Assembly: GCA_963808165.1 (NCBI GenBank)
Contig: CAWEET010000010.1
Span: forward strand, 124,001 to 188,000
Reading direction: 5' to 3'
From: Thiosocius sp963808165
Lineage (GTDB): Bacteria > Pseudomonadota > Gammaproteobacteria > Chromatiales > Chromatiaceae
DNA length: 64,000 nt
The notes beneath the pieces were generated by a model. The model worked only from the letters and a program-made list of their open reading frames with translations, had not been told where the DNA came from and did no database searches. Within the stretch, counting starts at the first letter, position 1. Each line of letters begins with the position of its first letter. The position numbers and the translations under genes were made by a program. This document shows, piece by piece, positions 53,911 to 63,467 of this stretch.

Positions 53911-55458
53911 ATGAAATCTGTGGGAAAACAACTACTGTTCGCGGCCCTGTCGCTGTTGCTGCCGCTGACTGCGCTGGCCGCCGACAAGCCGAACATCCTG
54001 GTCGTCTGGGGCGATGACGTCGGCCAGTCCAACATCAGCGCCTACACCCAGGGGCTGATGGGCTACAAGACCCCCAACATCGACCGCATCGCCGCCGAAG
54101 GTACGGTTTTTACCGATTACTACGGTGAGCAGAGCTGCACGGCCGGCCGTTCGTCCTTCATCATGGGGCAGAGCGTGTTCCGCACCGGCCTGTCCAAGGT
54201 CGGCCTGCCGGGGGCAGAGGAGGGGATGAACGTGGCCGATCCCACGATTGCCGGCCTGCTGAAGAATCACGGCTATGCCACCGGTCAGTTCGGCAAGAAT
54301 CACCTGGGCGACAAGGACGAGATGCTGCCCACCAACCACGGCTTTGACGAATTTCTGGGCAACCTCTATCACCTCAATGCCGAAGAGGAGCCCGAGAACG
54401 AGGACTATCCGAAGAACCCGGAGTTTCGCGAGAAATACGGTCCGCGCGGTGTCATCCACTCGACCGCCGACGGCAAGATCGAGGACACCGGACCGCTGAC
54501 CAAGAAGCGCATGGAGACGGTCGACGACGAGACCTCGGATGCCGCGATCGACTTCATCGAGCGTCAGACCAAGGCCGGCAAGCCCTGGTTCGTCTGGTGG
54601 AGCGGCACCCGGATGCACTTCCGCACCCATGTCAGCGAAGAGAACATGGCCAAGGCCAAGGAGGTCTTTCCCGGCGCGGACGAGTACACCGCCGGCATGA
54701 TCGAGCACGACGCGGACATCGGCAAGTTCCTCGACAAGCTGGACGAGCTCGGCATCGCAGACAATACGATCGTGTTCTACTCGACCGACAACGGCCCGCA
54801 CATGAACACCTGGCCGGATGCCGCGATGACCCCGTTCCGCGGCGAGAAGAACACCAACTGGGAGGGCGGCTGGCGCGTGCCGGCGATGGTCCGCTGGCCG
54901 GGCAAGATCAAGCCCGGCACCTGGAACAACCAGATCGTGCATCATATGGACTGGCTGCCTACTTTCCTCGCGGTGGCCGGCGAACCCGACGTCAAGGAGA
55001 AACTCCTGAAAGGCCACAAGGCGATCGGGCGCGACTACAAGGTGCACCTGGATGGCTATAACATGCTGCCCATGTTGACCGGCGAGACCGACGAGGGTCC
55101 ACGCAAAGAGATCTTCTACTTCTCGGACGACGGCGACCTGACCGCGCTGCGCTATGGGGACTGGAAGGCGATTTTCCTGGAGCAGCGTGCGGAGGCGACC
55201 TTCCAGGCCTGGCGCGAGCCTTTCGTTCCGTTGCGCGTGCCGCTGCTTGTGAACCTGCGCCGCGATCCCTACGAGCGTGGCATGGTCACATCCAATACGT
55301 ATGACGACTGGTTCCTCGATCGTGTTTACCTGCTGATGCCGGCGCAGGACTACGTGGCCAACTTCCTGATGACCTTCAAGGAGTTCCCGCCGCGTCAGAA
55401 GGCCGCGAGCTTCAGTCTCGACAAGGTCTTGGATAAGTTGACGCCCAGCGGCGGCTGA
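53911..55458 (+). CDS. arylsulfatase, second tandem copy
   Basis: The 515-residue product is a homologue of the preceding sulfatase, keeping GDDVGQ, NIDRIAAEG, the formylglycine motif SCTAGRSSF, FGKNHLGD and DELGIADNTIV. The signal peptide is residues 1-24. GGAGG lies before the ATG at 53911 (the frame also reads further upstream without a signal). Tandem duplication with divergence suggests different substrates or expression. It is followed by a terminator. Confidence 0.92.
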   Translation: MKSVGKQLLFAALSLLLPLTALAADKPNILVVWGDDVGQSNISAYTQGLMGYKTPNIDRIAAEGTVFTDYYGEQSCTAGRSSFIMGQSVFRTGLSKVGLPGAEEGMNVADPTIAGLLKNHGYATGQFGKNHLGDKDEMLPTNHGFDEFLGNLYHLNAEEEPENEDYPKNPEFREKYGPRGVIHSTADGKIEDTGPLTKKRMETVDDETSDAAIDFIERQTKAGKPWFVWWSGTRMHFRTHVSEENMAKAKEVFPGADEYTAGMIEHDADIGKFLDKLDELGIADNTIVFYSTDNGPHMNTWPDAAMTPFRGEKNTNWEGGWRVPAMVRWPGKIKPGTWNNQIVHHMDWLPTFLAVAGEPDVKEKLLKGHKAIGRDYKVHLDGYNMLPMLTGETDEGPRKEIFYFSDDGDLTALRYGDWKAIFLEQRAEATFQAWREPFVPLRVPLLVNLRRDPYERGMVTSNTYDDWFLDRVYLLMPAQDYVANFLMTFKEFPPRQKAASFSLDKVLDKLTPSGG

Positions 55459-55503
55459 AAAACCCTCGGTCACGCCGCTGCGTGACCGGTGCCCTGAGCG
55501 ACA

Positions 55504-55533
55504 GGCCGCCCCGCAACCGGGGCGGCCTTTTTT
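55504..55533 (+). terminator. rho-independent terminator after the sulfatases
   Basis: GGCCGCCCCG-CAAC-CGGGGCGGCC followed by TTTTTT: 10-bp GC stem, 4-base loop, U-tract. Confidence 0.95.
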
Positions 55534-55970
55534 ATTGGTGCGCCAGGCATGGCGCGTAGCGCCTTGACCGAGGACGGCGGGGGTGACCCCGTCTCCTGCT
55601 CGATGCTGCCGACCCAACCCGTGGTCGCACCCAAGCTGCTGACGACGCATACCCAGGGACCAGCGTCCCGGCCCGAGCAGGCCAGACTGTCGCTACGGCG
55701 CGGCCCCTGCGTTGGAATCGAATGCTGCGCAGTATTTTCGCTGGTGACCGTTGCATTCTGCGCCTGCCATCGTCGCTATGACTGCTTAACCTGGGTTACA
55801 GGATTCCTGTGTCCTGCATCACACGCCGCCTGTGGAGTGGGGGCCAGCTTGCCCGTCGGTTGTTGCCGGGTTCACATTTCGCCGGCGACAGAAGGCCTGC
55901 CGTACTCAGTTTCCATGCCGCTTGCCGATAGCTGCCGCATTCGAAATTCCAAGGCGTAAAGGAGTACCTG
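55534..55970. other. intergenic region upstream of the cytochrome gene
   Basis: No gene seen; nothing in it could be assigned. Confidence 0.35.
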
Positions 55971-57680
55971 ATGTCGATTTTTCCGCGTACCTTCGTATCG
56001 ATTGTTCTGTTGAGCTTGCTGGTCCCGGCGTTCGCCGCGGGGCAGCGAATCGGCTCACCCTGGCGTGATGCCGCGCCGCCGGTAACGGCGGACGCGGATT
56101 CCGCGATCCCCGCCCCGGATCACGATGCGAGGTTCGAGTCGCCGCATTTTTCCGGTTCGGCGAACTGCAGCGGATGCCACAATGATCTGCGCGACGAACA
56201 GGGCGCGACCATTTCCCTGGGCGCCGAATGGTCTGGGTCGATGATGGCCCATGCCGCGCGCGACCCGCTGTTTCATGCCAAGTTCGCCAGCGAGCAGCAG
56301 CGTAATCCGGCGCTGACCTCGGTGCTGTCGGAGAAATGTCTGCGCTGCCATGCGCCGATGGCCGTCTTCGAGGCCGGGTTCGACGGCCAGCCGCTGACAC
56401 TGCTCGAGGACACCGGCATCCTCGACCCGGCCAACCCCTACCATGACCAGGCCATGGAGGGTGTGAGCTGCATGGCCTGCCACCAGATCGAAGACGCGCC
56501 CGACCTCGGTGAGAAGGCCTCGTTCTCGGGCGGCTTCAGTATCCCGACCATGCTGGAATCCACCGAGCGGGTCGCCTACGGGCAGTACGCACTGCCGTCC
56601 GAGAACCTGATGCGCAACAGATCCGGTGTGCTGCCGGTGCATTCAGGCCATATGGAAGACTCAGCGCTGTGCGCCACCTGCCATGAACTGAACACCCCGG
56701 TGGTCGACAGTGACGGCGAGATCGTCAGCGGTCACGAGCTGCCTGAGCAGGCCGTATACAGCGAGTGGCAGCAGAGTGACTTTGCCGATGACGGCGCCAC
56801 GCCCCAGAGCTGCCAGGACTGCCATATGGAGCGCGCCGATGGGGTGCGTATGGCCAACCGGCCGCGCCGCCTGAGCCCGGTCGATGATTTCAAGCGGCAC
56901 CGGTTCTCTGGAGCCAACACCGTGGTCATGGATATCCTGAACAAGCATCGCGCCGAGCTCGGTGTCACCTCGGGTGACATGGAAAACGCGATCCAGGCGA
57001 ACCGCGAGTTTCTGCAGCGAGCGGCCGATATCCGCATCGCTTCCGTCAAGCGGGTTGGCGGCTTCGTCAAGGTCAAGGTCGAGGTCAGCAACCGGACCGG
57101 ACACAAACTCCCCACCGGCTTTCCCTCGCGCCGCGTCTGGGTCGACTTCGAGGTCCTCGATGAAGACGGCCATGAGCTGTTCCGCTCCGGCCGGATGAAC
57201 GCCGATGGCAGTATCGCAGGCGTCGATAGCGACGACGACGGCTCGGAATTCGAGCCCCACCACCGGGTGATCAGCAACCAGCAACAGGTGCAGGTCTACG
57301 AATCGATAATGGGCGATACCGATGGGGAACTGACCTACACGCTGCTCGCGGGCTCAGATTACCTGAAAGACAATCGGATTCCGCCGGCCGGGTTCGACAA
57401 GGCGCGGGCGACCGCCAATGTGGCAGTGAAAGGCGCGGCGCTGAAAGACCGTGACTTCGGAAGCGGTGTCGATCGGATCATCTACCGGGTACCGCTGGCA
57501 AAGTCAGGTCCGCTGCAGATCCGTGCCACGCTGCGCTACCAGCCGCTTTCCGCCGCCTTCCTCGATGACCTCTTCCGCGACGCCGATCTGCCCCTGGTTG
57601 CCCGTTTCCAGCGCTATTGGGAGGAAGCGGAGCTTCGTGCCGAAACCCTGGCGAGCGTCGAGCAGTGGTTGGCCCGTTGA
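55971..57680 (+). CDS. pentaheme c-type cytochrome
   Basis: A 569-residue exported protein (signal about 1-23) with five CxxCH heme motifs: NCSGCH (66-70), KCLRCH (123-127), SCMACH (167-171), LCATCH (234-238) and SCQDCH (281-285). The C-terminal 230 residues form a beta-rich domain (KVKVEVSNRTGHKLPTGFPSRRVW) found in multiheme cytochrome c proteins related to hydroxylamine or cytochrome c-554 systems. It probably transfers electrons in the periplasm; its partner is unknown. The ATG at 55971 follows AAAGGAG. Confidence 0.88.
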   Translation: MSIFPRTFVSIVLLSLLVPAFAAGQRIGSPWRDAAPPVTADADSAIPAPDHDARFESPHFSGSANCSGCHNDLRDEQGATISLGAEWSGSMMAHAARDPLFHAKFASEQQRNPALTSVLSEKCLRCHAPMAVFEAGFDGQPLTLLEDTGILDPANPYHDQAMEGVSCMACHQIEDAPDLGEKASFSGGFSIPTMLESTERVAYGQYALPSENLMRNRSGVLPVHSGHMEDSALCATCHELNTPVVDSDGEIVSGHELPEQAVYSEWQQSDFADDGATPQSCQDCHMERADGVRMANRPRRLSPVDDFKRHRFSGANTVVMDILNKHRAELGVTSGDMENAIQANREFLQRAADIRIASVKRVGGFVKVKVEVSNRTGHKLPTGFPSRRVWVDFEVLDEDGHELFRSGRMNADGSIAGVDSDDDGSEFEPHHRVISNQQQVQVYESIMGDTDGELTYTLLAGSDYLKDNRIPPAGFDKARATANVAVKGAALKDRDFGSGVDRIIYRVPLAKSGPLQIRATLRYQPLSAAFLDDLFRDADLPLVARFQRYWEEAELRAETLASVEQWLAR

Positions 57681-57696
57681 TCGGTCCGCAGACGCA

Positions 57697-58353
57697 TCAG
57701 CGCGTAACGGTGCGGCCGTTTTGGGGGCCGGGCAACCGGGCGGCCGCCAGTCCTCTGAACACCAGATAGAGCACCAGGCCGTTGAGCAGGTGCCAGAGGA
57801 AGTGGCTGCCAGTCGGAAAGGCATCGCAGAGCGACAGGTCGATCGAGCGGAATAGCAGGGACAGGCAGAGAACACCCGCGGCCAGCAACAGAATCCCGCG
57901 TTCGTTTTCTGCGCGCATCCAGTGATAAGTGCCCAGGCCGAGTAGCAGCATGATCGCCGGGGCGTAGCGCAGCGAGCCATTGAGCACTTCCGGATAGCGG
58001 CTGCCGAGCGCGAACCCGGCAATCAGCAATGTCGCGGATCCCAGTCGCATCGGGACGTTCCAGCCGATCGACCTGGCAGCATAGATCCATAGAAAGGCGA
58101 CCTGGAACAACAGGATAGGGATCAGGTCGGCCGCCATTGCCCAGCCGGTCGCGAAGGTGTGAAACAGGAAACTGCCGATGCCGATCGACGCGATCAGCGT
58201 GATCAGCGTCCAGGTGCCGGCCGACAGTAACTGTCGTGAAGCGGCAAGACGCCAGGCGAAGAACGCCGCAACCAGGAACGACAGGTTGGTCAGCGCATTC
58301 AGCGGCTCTGCCCAGAACCCCGGCGCCAGCCGTTCGCAATACAGATCGATCAT
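57697..58353 (-). CDS. ceramidase-domain membrane protein
   Basis: The 218-residue protein has about seven hydrophobic spans and the alkaline-ceramidase fold: IDLYCERLAPGFWAEPLNALTNL near the start, SFLFHTFATGWAMAADLIP and GSHFLWHLLNG, with the His and Asp residues expected to bind the catalytic zinc. Bacterial members are of unknown substrate, since most lack sphingolipids; it could act on another amide lipid. Convergent with the cytochrome gene, 16 bases apart. Confidence 0.78.
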   Translation of the reverse strand: MIDLYCERLAPGFWAEPLNALTNLSFLVAAFFAWRLAASRQLLSAGTWTLITLIASIGIGSFLFHTFATGWAMAADLIPILLFQVAFLWIYAARSIGWNVPMRLGSATLLIAGFALGSRYPEVLNGSLRYAPAIMLLLGLGTYHWMRAENERGILLLAAGVLCLSLLFRSIDLSLCDAFPTGSHFLWHLLNGLVLYLVFRGLAAARLPGPQNGRTVTR

Positions 58354-58516
58354 GTCCAGCGCCCCCTCGTGGGTCGGCGTGTGTCCATGCCGGCCGTCGA
58401 CCCTTCGGTATGCCTCGGGTGGTGGGAATCACCGTGGCGCCCGGTGTTTCGTCGGCCAGCTTATGCGCCAGTATTCCGTCTGGCAAAGCACTCAAATGAC
58501 CGCGTCGAAGTCCGAT

Positions 58517-58624
58517 GTCTCCACCGGAGGCGCGCCATCGGGACACGCCGCGAGTACTTCCCTGTAGGCTCGACGACCGCATCCTTGCGGTCGACGGTCC
58601 CGAAAGCGCGCCTCCGGTGGAGAC
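58517..58624. repeat. 18-bp perfect inverted repeat flanking a hairpin-bearing segment
   Basis: GTCTCCACCGGAGGCGCG (58517-58534) and its exact complement CGCGCCTCCGGTGGAGAC (58607-58624) enclose 72 bases. In the centre is GACCGCA-TCCT-TGCGGTC, a variant of the dispersed-repeat hairpin. The whole could fold as a long structured RNA or be a small mobile element; it sits just after the RND permease gene's 3' end. Confidence 0.7.
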
Positions 58625-58643
58625 ACCCCGCTGATTCGATGCG

Positions 58644-61600
58644 CTAGCCCTCGGCAGCCTGGGCGTCTCGAGCGGCGGCGATCTCGCGCAGACTGTCCGC
58701 AGCCGACACGCAACCCAGCGGTATCACCAGCAGCGTCAGCACGGTCGACACGAACACCCCGAACATCAACGAGATCGCCATACCCTGGAAGATCGGGTCG
58801 GTGAGTATTACGCTGGCACCGCCGATCAATGCGAACGCGGTAATCATGATCGGTCGGGTACGGGCCTTGCACGAGCGCAGCACGGCCTCGCGCACGTCGA
58901 CCCCCTGGCGCACCTCCTCGACCGCGAAGTCAACCAGTAGTATCGAGTTACGCACGATGATCCCGGCCAGCGCGATGAAGCCGATCATCGAGGTCGCGGT
59001 GAAATACGCATTGGAGCCGCTGAGCAGGCCGACCAGCCAGTGACCCGGTACGATACCGAGCAAGGTCAGCGGGATCGGCGCCATGATGATCGCGGGGACC
59101 AGGAAGTTGCCGAACATGCCGACCACCAGCATATAGATAAGGATCAACGCTACCGCGAATGCTGCGCCCATGTCGCGGAAGGTCTCGTAGGTCACGGTCC
59201 ATTCGCCGGCCCACTCAAACGCCGACAGACCGGTGTCGTCGGGTTTGCCGGTCATGGTGCCCGACAGCGTCTGGCCATCGGGCGTTACATAGTCCTGCAA
59301 CTTTTCGTCGATCTCCAGCATCGGGTAGATCGGTGCTCCGAGGCGGCCGACCGCGTCGCCGACGACATATTCCAGCGGCCGCAGGTCCTTGTGGTAGATG
59401 ATCGGATCTTCTTCGATGCGTTCGAAGCTGCCGAGTTCGGCCAGCGGCAGCGTGCTGCCGCGCGGACCGGGGATCGGCAGATCGCTCAATGCCTTGGGGT
59501 TGGCGCGCAGCGCCAGCGGTGCCTCGATCACGATCCAGGTCGGTTCGAGTGCCGAGCCTTCGCGCATGTCGGTGATCTTATAGGCGCCCATCGCGGTCGA
59601 CAGCGTCTCGATCACGGTGCGTGCGGAAACGCCTTTGGTCGAGGCCTTCTGTGTGTCGATCACAAAGCGCCACGCCTCGTAGGGCTGGCTCATGTAGCTG
59701 TCGACGTCGGCGAGTCCGTCGACCGATTCGAACATTGCGGTCATGTCGCTGGCCACCTGGCGGCGCGTCTCGGCGTCCGGGCCGTAGATTTCGGCGACCA
59801 CGGCCTGCACCACGGGCGGCCCCGGCGGCATCTCGGCGATCGTAACGCGCGCCCCGGCTTCGCGCGCGATAGGTGTCAGCAGCGCGCGTGCCGCCTCGGC
59901 GATCTCGTGGCTCGAACGTGCCCGTTCCTTCTTGTTCAACAACTGCACCTGGATCTCGGCCAGCCACGGGTCCTCGCGCAGGTAATAGTGCCGGACCATG
60001 CCGTTGAAATCGAACGGGCGCGCGGTACCCGCGTAGGTCTGCAACGCCGTCACCTCGGGGATCTCGCGCAGTCGTTCGGCCAGTTCCCGCGCCATGTTCG
60101 CGGTCGCCGGCAGCGCGGTGCCCTCGGGCATATCGATCACTACCGCGAACTCGGGCTTGTTGTCGTATGGCAGCATCTTCACGGTGACCGCCGTCGTGTA
60201 GAACATCGCCATCACCGCGAAGAACAAGACCAGCAGTCCGGCGAGGAAGCCGTACCCGGCGGTCTTGCTGTCGAGCAGCTTCGGGACGATCCGGCGGAAC
60301 AGCCGGTCGAGCTTCTCGTTGCTGGCATGTTCCGCCTGCTCGGCCTTCTCCAGTTGTGCCATCGATGGCCGGATACGCATCGCCAGATAGGAGGTGAAGG
60401 CAAACGCGGCGAACAGCGAGATCAGCATGGCGATCGAGCCGAGCACCGGTATCGGTGCCATATAGGGCCCCATCAGGCCGCTGACGAAGGCCATCGGCAT
60501 CAGCGCGGCGACCACGGTGAAAGTCGCGAGAATGGTCGGGTTGCCGACCTCGCGTACCGCGTCGATGGCGATTTCGGTGGACGGTTCTCCCTCGATCAGC
60601 CAGCGGCGGTAGATGTTCTCGACCACCACGATCGCATCGTCGACGAGTATGCCGATCGAAAAGATCAACGCAAACAGCGACACGCGGTCGATGCTGAAGC
60701 CCATCACGAACGCCGCGAATACGGTCATCAGGATGACCACCGGGATCACCACGGTGACCACGATTGCCGGCTTCAGGCCGAGCGCATACCACACCAGTAG
60801 GGTCACTATGCCGGTTGCGACCACCAGCTTGAACAGCAGTTCGTTGACCTTCTCCTGTGCCGTCTCGCCATAGTTGCGCGTCACCTCGACTTCGACCTGC
60901 TCGGGAATCAGGCGACCCTTCAGCGATTCGACCATGGCGAGGATATCGTTCGCCACCGTGACGCCGTTGGAACCCTCTTTCTTGGCAATCGCGACTGTGA
61001 TCGCGAGATCGCCATCGGCCTGCTTCTCGATACCCTCGGCCGCGGCATAAGCCGGCCCGGTGTAGTAATTGACGTAACTGGCAGCCTCTTCGTTGGCCCA
61101 GTCGACAATGGCCACATCGCGCACATAGATCGGGGTGCCGTCGATCACGCGTACCACGAGGTTCTCGACGTCGCGCGGCGATTTGAGGAAGCTGCCGGCG
61201 TAGATGCGCGACGCAGTGTTGTCCGACTCGGCGCGACCGACCATTTCTTCGGCGTTGCTGCCGCGTATCACCTGGATCACGTCAGCCGTGGTGATGCCCT
61301 TGCCGCGCAGTTTCTCGGGCAGGATCTCGACTCGGATCTGCTGGGCCTGGCCGCCGACTACGAAGCCCTGACCGGTGTTCGGGATCTGCTTGAGCTGCTG
61401 TAGCAGGTTCAGGCCGAGTCGGCGCAAACTGCCACCGTCGAGTTCCGGTGACCACAGGGTCAGTGTGACCACCGGCACGTCGTCGATGCCCTTCACCTTG
61501 ACCAGTGGCGGCATCTGCACCCCGGCCGGCATTTTGTCGAGATGCGACGCCAGTTTGTCGTGCACCTTGACCAGCGATGGGCCGGTCTGTTCGCCGACCT

Positions 61601-61934
61601 TGAAGCGCACGGTGACGATACCCTGGCCGCGCATGCTGGCCGAGTAGACGTGTTTCACGCCCGGTATCTCGCTCATGATGCGTTCCAGCGGATCGACCGC
61701 CATCGCGGCCACCTGTTCGGCCGAGGCCCCGGGGTAGGCGAGGAAGATATCGACCAATGGGACCGAGATCTGCGGGTCCTCCTGGCGCGGCGTGGCCATC
61801 AGGCCGAGGATGCCCATCGCCAGCATCGCCAGGAACAGCAGCGGCGACAGTGGCGAGTGGATGAAGGCGCGGGCGGTCTTGCCGGCGAGGCCGAGCTCGA
61901 CGGCCGCGTTGTTATTGCGGTCGATTTCAGACAC
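58644..61934 (-). CDS. RND efflux transporter permease, second system
   Basis: A 1096-residue inner-membrane pump with the RND plan: helix 1, porter domain, helices 2-6 with the proton-relay pair in GILVDDAIVVVEN, a second periplasmic domain and helices 7-12. The GTG at 61934 (SEIDRNNNAAVELG) has AGGAAGAG upstream; the frame extends further but without homology. It lies 13 bases after the adaptor gene at 61948-63129. Substrate unknown; the paired adaptor has a Met-rich loop that hints at metals. Confidence 0.88.
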   Translation of the reverse strand: MSEIDRNNNAAVELGLAGKTARAFIHSPLSPLLFLAMLAMGILGLMATPRQEDPQISVPLVDIFLAYPGASAEQVAAMAVDPLERIMSEIPGVKHVYSASMRGQGIVTVRFKVGEQTGPSLVKVHDKLASHLDKMPAGVQMPPLVKVKGIDDVPVVTLTLWSPELDGGSLRRLGLNLLQQLKQIPNTGQGFVVGGQAQQIRVEILPEKLRGKGITTADVIQVIRGSNAEEMVGRAESDNTASRIYAGSFLKSPRDVENLVVRVIDGTPIYVRDVAIVDWANEEAASYVNYYTGPAYAAAEGIEKQADGDLAITVAIAKKEGSNGVTVANDILAMVESLKGRLIPEQVEVEVTRNYGETAQEKVNELLFKLVVATGIVTLLVWYALGLKPAIVVTVVIPVVILMTVFAAFVMGFSIDRVSLFALIFSIGILVDDAIVVVENIYRRWLIEGEPSTEIAIDAVREVGNPTILATFTVVAALMPMAFVSGLMGPYMAPIPVLGSIAMLISLFAAFAFTSYLAMRIRPSMAQLEKAEQAEHASNEKLDRLFRRIVPKLLDSKTAGYGFLAGLLVLFFAVMAMFYTTAVTVKMLPYDNKPEFAVVIDMPEGTALPATANMARELAERLREIPEVTALQTYAGTARPFDFNGMVRHYYLREDPWLAEIQVQLLNKKERARSSHEIAEAARALLTPIAREAGARVTIAEMPPGPPVVQAVVAEIYGPDAETRRQVASDMTAMFESVDGLADVDSYMSQPYEAWRFVIDTQKASTKGVSARTVIETLSTAMGAYKITDMREGSALEPTWIVIEAPLALRANPKALSDLPIPGPRGSTLPLAELGSFERIEEDPIIYHKDLRPLEYVVGDAVGRLGAPIYPMLEIDEKLQDYVTPDGQTLSGTMTGKPDDTGLSAFEWAGEWTVTYETFRDMGAAFAVALILIYMLVVGMFGNFLVPAIIMAPIPLTLLGIVPGHWLVGLLSGSNAYFTATSMIGFIALAGIIVRNSILLVDFAVEEVRQGVDVREAVLRSCKARTRPIMITAFALIGGASVILTDPIFQGMAISLMFGVFVSTVLTLLVIPLGCVSAADSLREIAAARDAQAAEG

Positions 61935-61947
61935 GGCGCAACTCTTC

Positions 61948-63129
61948 CTATCTGGCGTTCTGGACGGTATCCGGCCGTGCCGGGGGTATGACCTGGGTGC
62001 CGGCACGCAGCCCTGGGGGCGGTTGGTCGACCAGCCGGTCGCCGACGTTCACGCCGGACAAAACGACCTGCATGCCGTGATCCCCCGAGTTGCCCAGACG
62101 CACGACGCGCAGCCGCGCCTTTCCTTCGCGATCGATCGCGTACACCAGTGGCAGTCCCCCTTTGTGGACGATCGCGCTGGTCGGGACCGTGAGCTGTGCG
62201 GGTATCCCCACCGCCGTGTCGGGGACGCGGATCTCTACGTACTGGCCTGGAGTGGCCCCGCTGCCCGCAGGCAGGCTGAGTTCAATGCGCACCGTGTTCT
62301 GACGCGGGTCGGCAACCGGGTGCACCCGGCTCACCGGGGCCTGCAGGACCTGATCACCACCCACGGCCACGTTCAGCGGCTGGCCCAGCTGCAGGGTCCT
62401 GCTCAGGCGGACCGGCAGGTCGGCTTCGACCACCAGCGCAGCGGATTCACTGAAGTCGATCAGCGGCTGGCCGGGCTGTACGGTATCGCCGACCTCGACG
62501 TAGACCTTCTGGATCACCCCGGTGAACTGCGCGACGCCCTTGGTGTCGCGCAACAGCGATTGCATCTCGCGAATGTTCGCGTCCGCGCTCTTCAGCCGCG
62601 TGGCCGCCTGGGCCAGTTTGGTTTCTGCGCCGACCAGGTCGGAGCTGCGCTCCTGGCCACGGTCGCGCATCCCCATCATGTTCTGCATCGGGTTGGTGAA
62701 CATCTGGTCCATCATCGCCGGCATGCCCATGCCGCCCGGTGCGCTGCCGGATGAATTCGAACGCGGCGAGTACAACTCGCGGTCGAGCTGGACCCGCGCA
62801 TTGCGCATATCGGCCGCGGCCGCGTCACGGCTCGCCAGCGCGGCCTCGAGGCGCGCCAGCAGCGCACTGTCGTCGAGTTCCACCAGGACGCTGCCGGCCT
62901 CGAATCGATCCCCTTCCTGGCCTGCGATGCTCGCGATCCGGCCCGGCATCTGTGCGGTGAGCTGGAGGGTTTTGTCGGCCGACACCGTCCCGGCAAACGA
63001 CACGGTCAACGGGATGGACTCGCGCTTCACCTCGTGCACCAGGAACTCGCCAGGCGGGCTGTCGGCGGCAAATGCACGGCCGAGAGATGCGACCAGCAGG
63101 GCGATAATCACTGTTGGAAACGACTTCAC
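61948..63129 (-). CDS. RND periplasmic adaptor with Met-rich loop
   Basis: A 393-residue membrane fusion protein: signal peptide (1-21), lipoyl-like halves (IASIAGQEGDRFEAGSVLVELDD and GVIQKVYVEVGDTVQPGQPLIDF) and a helical hairpin. Within the hairpin, at 134-154, nine of 21 residues are Met (M134, 136, 139, 140, 143, 148, 151, 152, 154). Met clusters bind Cu(I)/Ag(I) in CusB-type adaptors, which use three Met for this purpose, so metal export is possible; this remains inference. It is encoded just upstream of the second RND pump. Confidence 0.87.
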   Translation of the reverse strand: MKSFPTVIIALLVASLGRAFAADSPPGEFLVHEVKRESIPLTVSFAGTVSADKTLQLTAQMPGRIASIAGQEGDRFEAGSVLVELDDSALLARLEAALASRDAAAADMRNARVQLDRELYSPRSNSSGSAPGGMGMPAMMDQMFTNPMQNMMGMRDRGQERSSDLVGAETKLAQAATRLKSADANIREMQSLLRDTKGVAQFTGVIQKVYVEVGDTVQPGQPLIDFSESAALVVEADLPVRLSRTLQLGQPLNVAVGGDQVLQAPVSRVHPVADPRQNTVRIELSLPAGSGATPGQYVEIRVPDTAVGIPAQLTVPTSAIVHKGGLPLVYAIDREGKARLRVVRLGNSGDHGMQVVLSGVNVGDRLVDQPPPGLRAGTQVIPPARPDTVQNAR

Positions 63130-63467
63130 TTCACGGACTCCTGGGTTCGGTCATGTAGACAGTTGCGTCTGGTTCGAATCGCACCCGATGAAGCGCGATC
63201 AGACCGTTACCGTCCGGTGCCGCTTGGACGGACTCCGGGCAGCCGTGTGTGGGCCGACCCGAACTCGGCGAAAAATGATACATTAGAGTTTGGTTATAAA
63301 CAAATTCTATTTCTTCCCACATGCCGCGTTATGCGACGGAACTCTGCCGCGTCGGGCGCGCCTGGGGCAGGGCGTGGCGAAGGGCGGTGGCCACTGCGCG
63401 ATCGCCGGTGGTACAGTCCAGGGCAATCGGACCAGATTTCCAACCTTCGGACACATAGACTCAAGTC
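63130..63467. other. divergent promoter region between the RND adaptor and dgt
   Basis: AT-rich stretch TTGGTTATAAACAAATTC at about 63292-63309 is a plausible promoter for one direction. No regulatory motif could be named. Confidence 0.35.

Noticed and set aside
51192..54035. 947-residue minus-strand open frame covering AraC and running through the first sulfatase
   Set aside because: Only the AraC part (to 52160) has a family match. The rest is antisense to a sulfatase with a strong ribosome site and signal peptide; GC-rich codon bias keeps the frame open.
59040..60800. 586-residue plus-strand open frame
   Set aside because: Antisense to the second RND pump, with no recognisable protein.
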